DNA from: an uncultured Lachnospiraceae bacterium
GTDB taxonomy: Bacteria; Bacillota_A; Clostridia; Lachnospirales; Lachnospiraceae
DNA length: 29,924 bases
NCBI GenBank assembly: GCA_947564305.1
Contig: CANOBT010000064.1
Location: 1-29,924, forward strand
Reading direction: 5' to 3'
Part shown: piece by piece, positions 6,796 through 14,004 of the stretch
Layout of the letters: each line of letters opens with the position of its first letter
Position numbering within the stretch: position 1 is the first letter of the stretch
Position numbers and translations under genes: made by a program
Notes under the pieces: generated by a model
Told to the model about the DNA's origin: nothing
Database searches by the model: none
What the model saw: the letters and a program-made list of their open reading frames with translations, nothing else

Positions 6796-7047
6796 CTATC
6801 TACTTTTTAAATTAGCTACACTATAGCCCAGGACATTGAATGTAAAATTCGCTCCAAATAACTCCATACGAATCCCAGGCCACATCCATTCCACATTTGC
6901 GTATGCGGAGAACGCGGCGGGCAGAAACTGGATCAGGATATACTGCCACACTGTTACAAGATTGCTGAATAGAAAGAATAGTCCTCCCTCCCGAATCCAC
7001 TGCGCCGCCTTCGGATGCTTTTTTGCAAAGTCTTGAAAAAATCCCAT
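6796..7047 (-). CDS. GtrA-like membrane protein, C-terminally truncated
   Basis: The product has 83 residues and begins MGFFQDFAKKHPKAAQWIRE, typical of GtrA-like proteins found beside GH3 genes in Lachnospiraceae. GAGGAGG precedes the ATG. Two hydrophobic segments remain (about 23-48 and 62-77). Full-length relatives have roughly 150-200 residues and four membrane segments; here the reading ends soon after GYSV with an unrelated tail. GtrA proteins are thought to move lipid-linked sugars across the membrane. The truncation makes function doubtful and marks the right edge of the probable TetR-ABC insertion. It follows the GH3 pseudogene by 38 nt. Confidence 0.7.
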   Translation of the reverse strand: MGFFQDFAKKHPKAAQWIREGGLFFLFSNLVTVWQYILIQFLPAAFSAYANVEWMWPGIRMELFGANFTFNVLGYSVANLKSR

Positions 7048-7085
7048 CTTTGACTTCCTCCTCGTATCATCTTTCTCTCATTTAA

Positions 7086-7935
7086 TTAGTTCATTTGTTT
7101 TGCTCTTTTACATACTTTCTGCTGGCGGAAAAAGCCGCCGATCACCGTTCCAAACCCTTTAAAGAAATGACCGTTTACAATCGTTACGATTCCATCTACC
7201 ATTTCCTGGCTACAGATTCCCCCTGCCATCTTTCCGATTGCCCGAAATGGCATATTATAATTAAACATCAAATTTAGGTTCGGTTTTCCCTGGGCCATAC
7301 TCTTGTTCAGAATATTTGTCATAATCTTGTATATGAATCTTGCAAGACCGCTTTTTGCATAATACATCTGGGCAACCTCGGCTCCATCTCTGCTGCCGGT
7401 GTTCGTAATATCGAAAACCGCCTTATCCTTATCCACTTTTAGATTACTATAAGAAAATGTAGTATAGCTCAGCCCATAGCCAAAGGGGAACAGTACTGGT
7501 ACTCCCGCTGTTTCAAAATAACGGTATCCCACATAAAGCCCTTCCCTGTACTCTACGGTTCTTTCTTTCGAGGGGAAATATGGAGCTGAGGGAACATCTT
7601 CGTACTTCAAGGGATAGGTCTCGCTGAGCTTTCCAGATGGATTAATCTCACCCATGATTGCCCGAAGCATAGCCTTTGCGCCTGCCTGCCCGCAGAGATA
7701 TCCATGAATCAAGGCCTTACAATTTTTCAGCCAGGGCATTTCAACCGCAGAGCCTGCGGACATTACTACTACAACATTAGGATTCACTTCTGAAATCATT
7801 TCCAAAAGCTGTATCTGGCTGGCCGGCATCTTCATATTCGGACGATCCAATCCTTCTGATTCAGAAATCTTTTCCTGAAAGCAGATAACATTTCTCATTC
7901 AAAGACATTTTAGAAATTAATTCCTGATGTTTCAT
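7086..7935 (-). pseudogene. Collapsed GH3 beta-glucosidase-family pseudogene
   Basis: A well-formed start with GGAGGAAA before the ATG at 7935 encodes MKHQELISKM-SLNEKCYLLSGKDF, the usual GH3 N-terminus, then stops at 7861-7863. In another frame, open from 7898, the GH3 C-terminal domain follows (SESEGLDRPNMKMPASQ, GYRYFETAG, FPFGYGLSYTTF), then a fibronectin-III start ending near AQMYYAKSG, then the long C-terminal tail of this subfamily (about LARFIYKI to the stop). The whole catalytic TIM barrel, with its Asp nucleophile, and most of the FnIII domain are gone. So there are at least two deletions, one with a frame change. The remaining frame cannot encode an active glycosidase. Confidence 0.85.
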
Positions 7936-7963
7936 CTTGATTTCCTCCTATAGTATTAGTTTC

Positions 7964-7987
7964 GGCCTCCCGCTTTAGCAGAAGGCC
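7964..7987 (-). terminator. Hairpin between the GH3 gene and the GH3 pseudogene
   Basis: GGCCTTCTGC-TAAA-GCGGGAGGCC on the minus strand forms a 10-bp stem with two G-U pairs and a 4-nt loop, 20 nt after the GH3 stop. There is no strong U-run, so it may be a weak terminator or an mRNA-protecting hairpin. Confidence 0.5.
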
Positions 7988-8006
7988 TTATAATTATGTT
8001 TCGCGA

Positions 8007-11000
8007 TTACTTTTCAACTACTACATTGATTGTATCTTTCCTTTTTTTATTCCAACGGATCAGCACAATTGCCATCACTCCGAGAGCAACTACCGCAATG
8101 CCTGCGTCAATACCAATAAACATCTTCGTCATATTATCCATTTTTCCTTCATTTGGATCAGGTATCGTATAATTTCCACTGTTCACAACTGTATAGAAAA
8201 TATTTTTACAAGCCTGGCGCATAGCGGATACTAATGTGGCAGATTCTGTATTTGTAATTTCATTGGATTCATGCTGCATAAATCCAAGCATTGCGTCATT
8301 TCCATTACGTACGAAATCGTCTGTATTCTGATATCCGTAGGAACCATTCCAATCTGAGAGGACCATTCCCCTAAATCCCCATTCATCACGGAGAACAGTA
8401 TTCAAAAGGTGTGGGTTTGCCCCTGCCGCAATGTCACCAATAAAGTTAAAGGAAGACATTACTGCCAATGATTGTCCATCAAAATTCTTTACGCTGTACT
8501 CAAAAGGCTTCAGGTAAATCTCACGTATTGCCTGTTCATCCGCATAGGTCATAAGCATGGAGCATCTGTTTGTTTCCTGGTCATTCAATACAAAATGTTT
8601 GATAAATGCATAAACACCTTCTGTCTGCAGACCGTTTACGATATTCATTGCCATATATCCGCCGAGTACTCCATCCTCTGAATAATACTCGAAGTTACGT
8701 CCACAGAATGCATTACGATGTGTGTTCATTGCCGGCGAATAAGTTCCAAAAATACGGCAGTCCGCATACTCAGCACCTTCTGCCTGCCCTATCCGGTAAG
8801 CCAGATCTTTATTCCATGTCTGCGCGATCAGCAGTTCTGTCGGATATGCGGTTCCATAAACGCCGATATACCAGTCATTCAGGCCAGAAGTACCATCAGA
8901 ATCCATCGTCATCGCTTTTCCTACAGAATCCATTGCCGCTGTCTGGAAACCGCCAAGGTTTACAGCCGTAATCATTTCTTCTACCGTAAGCTGATCAAGC
9001 AGTTCTTCCCAGGACGGATCATCATAGGCAACGCCTACATATTCTGACAAGGTCCGTCCGTTCTTTGCACCTGTTGTCGGCATTACGTCATCCGGGTTAT
9101 CATATTGCGTAGAATCATAATACGCTACGGATTTTGCGGTAATCTCTTCCAGTGTTTCATCATCCATTACATACATTTCGTCTGACGGAGCAGCAGTTGC
9201 TTCTTCATAATTTGCAAATCCATCTTCACGCGAAAGATAAGTTACATTTCCTGCGGAATAATCCTGGAACTGATTTACTGCCGCAATCAGATCAGAATCT
9301 CGTTTCTCTGACTCATAATTGATATCTTCATCTACAGTAAATGTTTCTTCTGCAATTACCGTATGCGCATCGGTACGGATGGATACACCATACTCCCCTG
9401 CCTCTAAAACATATCCGCCATTTTCAGTCTTGATTGCCCGTGAATCATAAGATGCCATTTCTTCTTTTGCAATCTCAAAAGAGACTGTCTCAGACGCGCC
9501 TGGCTCCAAAGTTTCTGTCTTTCCAAACTCAATCAGGTTTACAGAAGCCTTTTCAATCCCACCATTGTTGTATGGCGGAGTATAGTAAATTTCTACAACT
9601 TCTTTTCCTGCCACATCACCGGTGTTAGTCACATTCACGTCAAAGGTTACCGTGTCGCCGTTATCTTTAAACTTCTGCATTTCCTGTGTAAAAGTTGTAT
9701 AACTCAGGCCATGTCCAAATGGGAATTGTACATGCTCGTCATAATCTATCAGCCCTTCTTCTGCTGCCGTCTCATAGAACCTGTAACCAACGTAGATGCC
9801 TTCTACATAGTTTACAAACGCGGTCACTCCCTGGTAAGCAGGGTCTTTCTCGGTAAGTGCCGCCTGCAGGTCTGCGGTGTTGTTGTATGTAAAGTTTCCA
9901 AAATTATTATAATATGGGGTCTGAGTCAGATCATACACATAGGTATCCACGGTTCTTCCCGATGGGTTTACCGTACCATTCAGAATATCCCCAAGTGCTG
10001 CCATGCCGCTTTCCCCGGTTCCCGGAGCAAGGATGACAGAACTGATCTGTTCATACTCTTCTACCCAACCAAGTTCCATCGTATTATTTGCGTTAATAAC
10101 TACCACTACATCATCAAATTCAGAGCAAACCTTCTCGATCATAGCTTCCTCAGTGTTGGATAATTCCAGATAGCTTTCGCCTGGGTCAAAATCATCATAA
10201 TCCTCACTGTTATTTGTGTAGTTGCATGCAAAATAATTATACCGCTCATTTCCGTTTGCTACTTCATCACGCACATCATAAGTGCCATGGATTACCGCAT
10301 TCATATCCATCGGGACATCCTGCCCTTCCCCGCCGGATCTGGATATTACGATCATTGCCTGGTCAGAAAATTCTTTTGCTCCTTCCATCAGTTCGTCCGT
10401 ATAGTTTTCTACCGGTGGTTCCGGAAGCGACCAGTCCGTATATGATACGCTGACAACATTCCCACCCAGATTTCGGGTCGGGCTATATTCAGTATACATG
10501 TCTATAATATCCTGATTTACTTTAAATCCGGCGTCTTTCAAAGATGTAAGAATATCTAAGGCAGAAGAACTATCAGAAGATCCGGAACCTGTACCTCCAT
10601 AAATTGGGTTTGTAGATGCCCATCCGAATACATTTAAGTTGGAATCCGCATTTAATGGCAATACATTGTTTTCATTTTTTGCTAATACCATTCCTTCAGC
10701 TCCAATTTCCTCAATGATCTCCCGTGAATGCGCTTTTGATTCCTCCGATACAGCAGCCTTTGTGTTCAAAATTGGCGCAAGATTGTTATACATTGGGCCA
10801 AAACAGATTACATTGGCAATAACTGTTACAATTAAAATCCATGAAACTCCGGCTCCCCAGCGTACAACATGCCGGGTTCCTTTCTTCACGAACCAGTGCG
10901 CCGCAATCATTACAGCAACCGCAAGCGCTAACAGACCAATAATTGCGTAGATATAGCCGCCAAGCATCTCTACATAAGTCTGTACGTCTGTCGGGCTGAC

Positions 11001-11051
11001 ACCCATACCTTCGAAGATTGGTGTCAGTACATCAACAAGCATCTTTAACAT
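8007..11051 (-). CDS. Membrane-anchored GH3 glycosidase with inverted domain order
   Basis: The product has 1014 residues. Two N-terminal membrane helices (about 32-54 and 66-86) flank a positive loop, and one C-terminal helix (about 980-999) is followed by RWNKKRK. Positive-inside reasoning places the enzyme outside the cell. The GH3 C-terminal-type domain comes first (about 105-440, ending FPFGHGLSYTTF), then an FnIII domain (about 450-570), then the TIM-barrel domain with KHFVLNDQETNR (from 818) and nucleophile Asp900 in MVLSDWNGS. This swapped order is known from a GH3 subset such as Ruminococcus albus BglA; anchoring at both ends is notable. Likely activity is beta-glucosidase or beta-xylosidase on surface oligosaccharides. 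GGAGGAA precedes the ATG. The leader has a LytTR-type operator and a cre-like site. Confidence 0.9.
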   Translation of the reverse strand: MLKMLVDVLTPIFEGMGVSPTDVQTYVEMLGGYIYAIIGLLALAVAVMIAAHWFVKKGTRHVVRWGAGVSWILIVTVIANVICFGPMYNNLAPILNTKAAVSEESKAHSREIIEEIGAEGMVLAKNENNVLPLNADSNLNVFGWASTNPIYGGTGSGSSDSSSALDILTSLKDAGFKVNQDIIDMYTEYSPTRNLGGNVVSVSYTDWSLPEPPVENYTDELMEGAKEFSDQAMIVISRSGGEGQDVPMDMNAVIHGTYDVRDEVANGNERYNYFACNYTNNSEDYDDFDPGESYLELSNTEEAMIEKVCSEFDDVVVVINANNTMELGWVEEYEQISSVILAPGTGESGMAALGDILNGTVNPSGRTVDTYVYDLTQTPYYNNFGNFTYNNTADLQAALTEKDPAYQGVTAFVNYVEGIYVGYRFYETAAEEGLIDYDEHVQFPFGHGLSYTTFTQEMQKFKDNGDTVTFDVNVTNTGDVAGKEVVEIYYTPPYNNGGIEKASVNLIEFGKTETLEPGASETVSFEIAKEEMASYDSRAIKTENGGYVLEAGEYGVSIRTDAHTVIAEETFTVDEDINYESEKRDSDLIAAVNQFQDYSAGNVTYLSREDGFANYEEATAAPSDEMYVMDDETLEEITAKSVAYYDSTQYDNPDDVMPTTGAKNGRTLSEYVGVAYDDPSWEELLDQLTVEEMITAVNLGGFQTAAMDSVGKAMTMDSDGTSGLNDWYIGVYGTAYPTELLIAQTWNKDLAYRIGQAEGAEYADCRIFGTYSPAMNTHRNAFCGRNFEYYSEDGVLGGYMAMNIVNGLQTEGVYAFIKHFVLNDQETNRCSMLMTYADEQAIREIYLKPFEYSVKNFDGQSLAVMSSFNFIGDIAAGANPHLLNTVLRDEWGFRGMVLSDWNGSYGYQNTDDFVRNGNDAMLGFMQHESNEITNTESATLVSAMRQACKNIFYTVVNSGNYTIPDPNEGKMDNMTKMFIGIDAGIAVVALGVMAIVLIRWNKKRKDTINVVVEK

Positions 11052-11076
11052 TTTTCATTCCTCCTCGATATTTTTT

Positions 11077-11090
11077 TGAGTTCGCTTAAC
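11077..11090 (-). promoter_or_regulatory. Candidate cre (CcpA) site at the GH3 start point
   Basis: The minus strand reads GTTAAGCGAACTCA, matching 12 of 14 positions of the cre pattern TGNAANCGNWNNCA. It lies just downstream of the -10 box (11100-11105), a position where CcpA would block transcription. It is part of a larger inverted repeat, GAGTT-CGCTT-AACTC (11078-11092). Confidence 0.45.
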
Positions 11091-11099
11091 TCTAGGGAT

Positions 11100-11167
11100 A
11101 TTATAGTTGAAAAATTATCCATATTTTTTTCTTACGATAATCGGTCGTTTTTTTACGATAATCGGTC
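11100..11167 (-). promoter_or_regulatory. GH3 promoter with LytTR-type direct-repeat operator
   Basis: TATAAT on the minus strand lies at 11100-11105 with no usable -35 box. Two perfect copies of TTACGATAATCGGTC lie upstream, at 11132-11146 and 11153-11167, exactly 21 bp apart (two helical turns). Read on the minus strand each contains ACCGATTAT, 8 of 9 positions of the AgrA/LytTR consensus (A/T)(A/C)(A/C)GTTN(A/G)(C/T). This is the layout expected for LytTR-dependent activation, and a LytTR regulator is encoded just upstream. Confidence 0.85.
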
Positions 11168-11213
11168 ATTTTGCGATACAAAGAACCTTTATCCACCCCT
11201 TCTGATCGTTAGA

Positions 11214-11243
11214 ATAAAAAAGAAGCACCCCTCCGAGCACTTC
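11214..11243 (-). terminator. Rho-independent terminator of the two-component operon
   Basis: The minus strand reads GAAGTGCTC-GGAG-GGGTGCTTC followed by six T. The 9-bp stem uses three G-U pairs. It begins 15 nt after the kinase stop and separates the two-component operon from the GH3 promoter. Confidence 0.85.
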
Positions 11244-11257
11244 CATATATGCAGAAT

Positions 11258-12571
11258 TTAATTTTTTGGAAAAAGAATATCAAGAAAAAATCTACCATTT
11301 TTTACACTCATAAATAATTCTCCATGATATTTTTCTGTTATATAACGTATGCTTCTCACTCCAAATCCATGGTTCTGCTTGTCTTTTTTATCAGTAACCG
11401 GAAGCCCATTCTGAAACTGTGGCTCTTGACTGCACCTATTTTCTAAATGTATGAGAATCATTTCCCTGCGGCTCTTTATATTCAGACTGATAATCCGTTC
11501 TTCTTCCTTCTCCTGCAATACCCGCTCCAACGCATTATCCAATGCATTTCCCATAAGAGCATAAATATCTGCCGGAACCATAAATAATGTAACCTCACCC
11601 TCTACCATACAACTGAACTTCACCTGATATTCATTAAATAGCAACGTTTTTTCCCGTAGGATATAATCCAACGCTTTATTTCCTGTATGATAAATTGCGT
11701 CATAGATGGATACCGCCTCATTTACTTCCTGCAAATATTCAGAACGTACTATAGGATCATCAATCTTTGCCAACGCTCCAATCTGATGCTTCAAATCATG
11801 ACATTTTATATTTATAATATCAATCGCCTCTTTTGCGCTTTTTTGCTGCGCATCCGACATCTTTAATAATTGCTCCATAATCTCCTTCTCATGCTTCATA
11901 CTATTCTCCCGCAGGACATAATACTCCATCAGCAAAACAAAGGCACTGCACAGAAAACCATAAGCCGGACAGATGATCTCTCCCACTCTTGTCATTGCGT
12001 ATTCCTCTGGATACGACCAATATACACTTAGACCAATCGCTGTTAAAAGCAACAAAAAAGACAGTAGAACAATACGCGGATCACAATTAAAAAATTGATT
12101 TATATCTCTATTTTTCCTGACGATTAAATAATACACCAGTATCGCTACTACAACATAGAGCAGATATCTTGTTGCAATAAGATGCAGCAGACTGCCATAA
12201 AGCAAATATTTTACATGAAGCAGATACAGCAAAATCTTAGACAAAGCAAAACTCATATGTTCCGTGGCATAACCTCCTGTCACAATAAAGCACAATTCCA
12301 TTAAATGTATATCATAGCAAAAAATGAACAAACAGGCCGTCAATACTGTATACCCCAAATATAACAAAACATATGTGAACAGATTCTCTGCATTTAGGAT
12401 TTCCATCATAGTCCACCATATTTTGGCAAGAATCAAATAAAGTATAAGGCCGGATAACAACCGACCAAAAAAATGATCTCTTTTCGGCCTCCCAATCAAA
12501 AATACAGCTTCTGAAATCATCAATTGGAAAGAAAATTGTATATAATTACTTCTCATAAATGTATACAGCAT
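11258..12571 (-). CDS. GHKL-type sensor histidine kinase (AgrC-like)
   Basis: The product has 437 residues. About six membrane helices fill the first 215 residues. A coiled segment with the probable phospho-acceptor His258 in KCHDLKHQIG follows, then a GHKL ATPase domain with N-box LMGNALDNALE (339-349) and G-box HGFGVRS (401-407). No periplasmic sensor domain is seen, so the signal is likely sensed in the membrane. The ATG at 12571 is chosen over 12601 because the response-regulator stop ends 1 nt before it and GGGAGG lies upstream, giving coupled translation. No AgrB/AgrD-type peptide genes are nearby. Confidence 0.9.
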   Translation of the reverse strand: MLYTFMRSNYIQFSFQLMISEAVFLIGRPKRDHFFGRLLSGLILYLILAKIWWTMMEILNAENLFTYVLLYLGYTVLTACLFIFCYDIHLMELCFIVTGGYATEHMSFALSKILLYLLHVKYLLYGSLLHLIATRYLLYVVVAILVYYLIVRKNRDINQFFNCDPRIVLLSFLLLLTAIGLSVYWSYPEEYAMTRVGEIICPAYGFLCSAFVLLMEYYVLRENSMKHEKEIMEQLLKMSDAQQKSAKEAIDIINIKCHDLKHQIGALAKIDDPIVRSEYLQEVNEAVSIYDAIYHTGNKALDYILREKTLLFNEYQVKFSCMVEGEVTLFMVPADIYALMGNALDNALERVLQEKEEERIISLNIKSRREMILIHLENRCSQEPQFQNGLPVTDKKDKQNHGFGVRSIRYITEKYHGELFMSVKNGRFFLDILFPKN

Positions 12572-12572
12572 A

Positions 12573-13280
12573 TTAAAATTGTCCTCCCATAAACCCCACA
12601 TATTCTCTGGAAAACTGCTTTTTCAGACGTCTGGAAAGAGGCAGTTCTATTTTTAATTCCAATATAACCGTGTCTTTCCTAATACTACTTACATATTCCA
12701 GATTCACCAGACATCCCGATATACATTCCGCAAAAGGCAGTTCACCAAGTTTTTCTCTGATTGTCTTCATACTCCCACGGCATCTGAATTCTCCCTCCTT
12801 TGTATGAAAAATCAAAAAATCCCGTTCTTTTTCAATATATAAGATATCCTTTGCCGCGAAACGCTTGATTCCTTCTTTATCATTTACCAAAATATAGTGT
12901 GCGCTGCGTCTTCTGCAAAAATGGATTGCCTTTTCTAATTTTACGGAGAAATCATAATATCCTACCGGCTTTACCATAAAATCAATCGCATTTACTTCAT
13001 AGCCGCGGATTGCATACTGTGCCATACTGGTAATAAAGACAATCCCTGCGGCTTCATCTTTAGACCGGATTTCTCGTGCCACCTCAAGCCCATTACTTCC
13101 CGGCATTTCTATGTCAAGAAAAATAACATCATATCCCCCTTTATATTCTTCCAGGAAGTCAAAGCTCGCATAAAAAACAGAAATATCAATGTCCATACTT
13201 TTCTCATCCGCAAATTTACTGATATACCCGGATAGCAGGTCCGCATCCCCTTTTAAATCATCAACTACGGCTATTTTCAT
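12573..13280 (-). CDS. LytTR-family response regulator
   Basis: The product has about 235 residues. The receiver domain (1-120) has phospho-acceptor Asp57 in IFLDIEMPG, acidic residues near the N-terminus (AVVDD) and a conserved lysine in FMVKPVGYYD. A LytTR DNA-binding domain follows (about 130-235). Two adjacent ATGs exist (13283 and 13280); the second has better spacing from GAGG. It precedes its partner kinase by 1 nt. The LytTR-type repeats before the downstream GH3 gene are its likely target. Its own promoter at 13377-13405 contains one perfect LytTR-type 9-mer, so it may control itself. Confidence 0.93.
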   Translation of the reverse strand: MKIAVVDDLKGDADLLSGYISKFADEKSMDIDISVFYASFDFLEEYKGGYDVIFLDIEMPGSNGLEVAREIRSKDEAAGIVFITSMAQYAIRGYEVNAIDFMVKPVGYYDFSVKLEKAIHFCRRRSAHYILVNDKEGIKRFAAKDILYIEKERDFLIFHTKEGEFRCRGSMKTIREKLGELPFAECISGCLVNLEYVSSIRKDTVILELKIELPLSRRLKKQFSREYVGFMGGQF

Positions 13281-13376
13281 CATAGCACCTCACAATTTAT
13301 ATTATGTGTAAATCTGTACTTCCGATATTTTCTCTAGTTTACTGAGATTCTGATTGTTTGGAATGTTCCGTTTAGT

Positions 13377-13445
13377 ATTATAGTACCGTTAGTATAATAT
13401 ATCAAATATGTTTATCATATAGTTATCCATAGTTAAAAGTTATTC
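13377..13445 (-). promoter_or_regulatory. Promoter of the LytTR two-component operon with a degenerate copy of the LysR-regulon box
   Basis: On the minus strand TTGATA (13400-13405), a 17-bp spacer and TATAAT (13377-13382) form a strong sigma-A promoter. The segment 13403-13445 matches 22558-22600 at 32 of 43 positions without gaps, and its distance to the -10 box is within 1 bp of those at the two LysR-regulon promoters. Conserved ends are CAAATA and AGTTAAAA..TATTC on the plus strand. The spacer contains ACCGTTAGT (13385-13393), a perfect match to the LytTR 9-mer, suggesting autoregulation. Confidence 0.6.
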
Positions 13446-13546
13446 AGCAAGATTCTGTAACCGTAACCTATAATATTAATAAACATTCAAAAATTAAGTC
13501 TTACTACGTTTGCATACCTAATATCAGTCCGCTGAATACCCTCAAA

Positions 13547-13582
13547 CGCCCCTGTCCCTCCAATATTGGAAGGGCAAGGGCG
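13547..13582 (-). terminator. Strong hairpin after an erased gene
   Basis: Two 15-nt arms (13547-13561 and 13568-13582) pair around AATATT. Two of the three mismatches become G-U pairs on the minus strand, so it is most stable there. It lies 18 nt after the stop of the gene remnant at 13601 and may be that gene's terminator, now ending the upstream esterase operon. The following T-run is weak. Confidence 0.55.
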
Positions 13583-13600
13583 TCGTGTCATATATCAGTA

Positions 13601-13711
13601 TCAGGTAACTGGTTCAACAATTGTAATTCCAACATAGGATGGCTCCAATCCGGCAGGTTTAGACTTCTGACCAATATCCGTCAAAGGAAAAATCTGCCGC
13701 CCTATACATCG
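13601..13711 (-). pseudogene. C-terminal remnant of a lost gene
   Basis: A minus-strand frame of 36 codons plus stop has no start codon. It reads as protein near its end (IFPLTDIGQKSKPAG, then LEPSYVGITIVEPVT and stop) and is followed 18 nt later by a hairpin, as a real gene end would be. It lies between the HPr-like gene and the two-component operon, within a roughly 440-bp gap that otherwise holds only the two-component promoter and the hairpin. The setting suggests a deleted carbohydrate-active enzyme, but the family is not identified. Confidence 0.4.
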
Positions 13712-13724
13712 TTAGTATCAATGG

Positions 13725-13958
13725 CTATACAACAATATACGGCTTCAGTTCCTGAATAAACATAGGAACATTTTCCCCTGTTTTGATGTTTAAACTAAGT
13801 GCTTTTTTCAAATCAAGTGAAAGGATTCCCATGATAGACTTTCCATCTACTGTGCATCTTCCTTCTGTTACTTCAATCTTCCCGGCATATCTATTGGTAA
13901 TACTCACAAATTCTTTAACTTTAACTATTGTATCTAATTTTATGATTACAGATTTCAA
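13725..13958 (-). CDS. HPr/Crh-like protein lacking the catalytic histidine
   Basis: The product has 77 residues, close to HPr length. The regulatory serine region DGKSIMGILSLDL (Ser41, equivalent to HPr Ser46) is intact. The usual GLHARPA loop with catalytic His15 is replaced by LDTIVKVKEF, with no histidine anywhere in the protein. This is the pattern of Crh, which cannot take part in PTS phosphotransfer but, when phosphorylated on Ser by HPr kinase, acts as a CcpA co-repressor. It uses a TTG start with GAGGGTG 7 nt upstream. It follows the acetylesterase gene by 46 nt, so it is probably the last gene of the sugar operon. A direct Crh role is inferred; many clostridial HPr-like proteins are untested. 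Confidence 0.8.
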   Translation of the reverse strand: MKSVIIKLDTIVKVKEFVSITNRYAGKIEVTEGRCTVDGKSIMGILSLDLKKALSLNIKTGENVPMFIQELKPYIVV

Positions 13959-14004
13959 AATAAATCACCCTCTATCATCATAGAAACACTATCTTCTATC
14001 TTAT

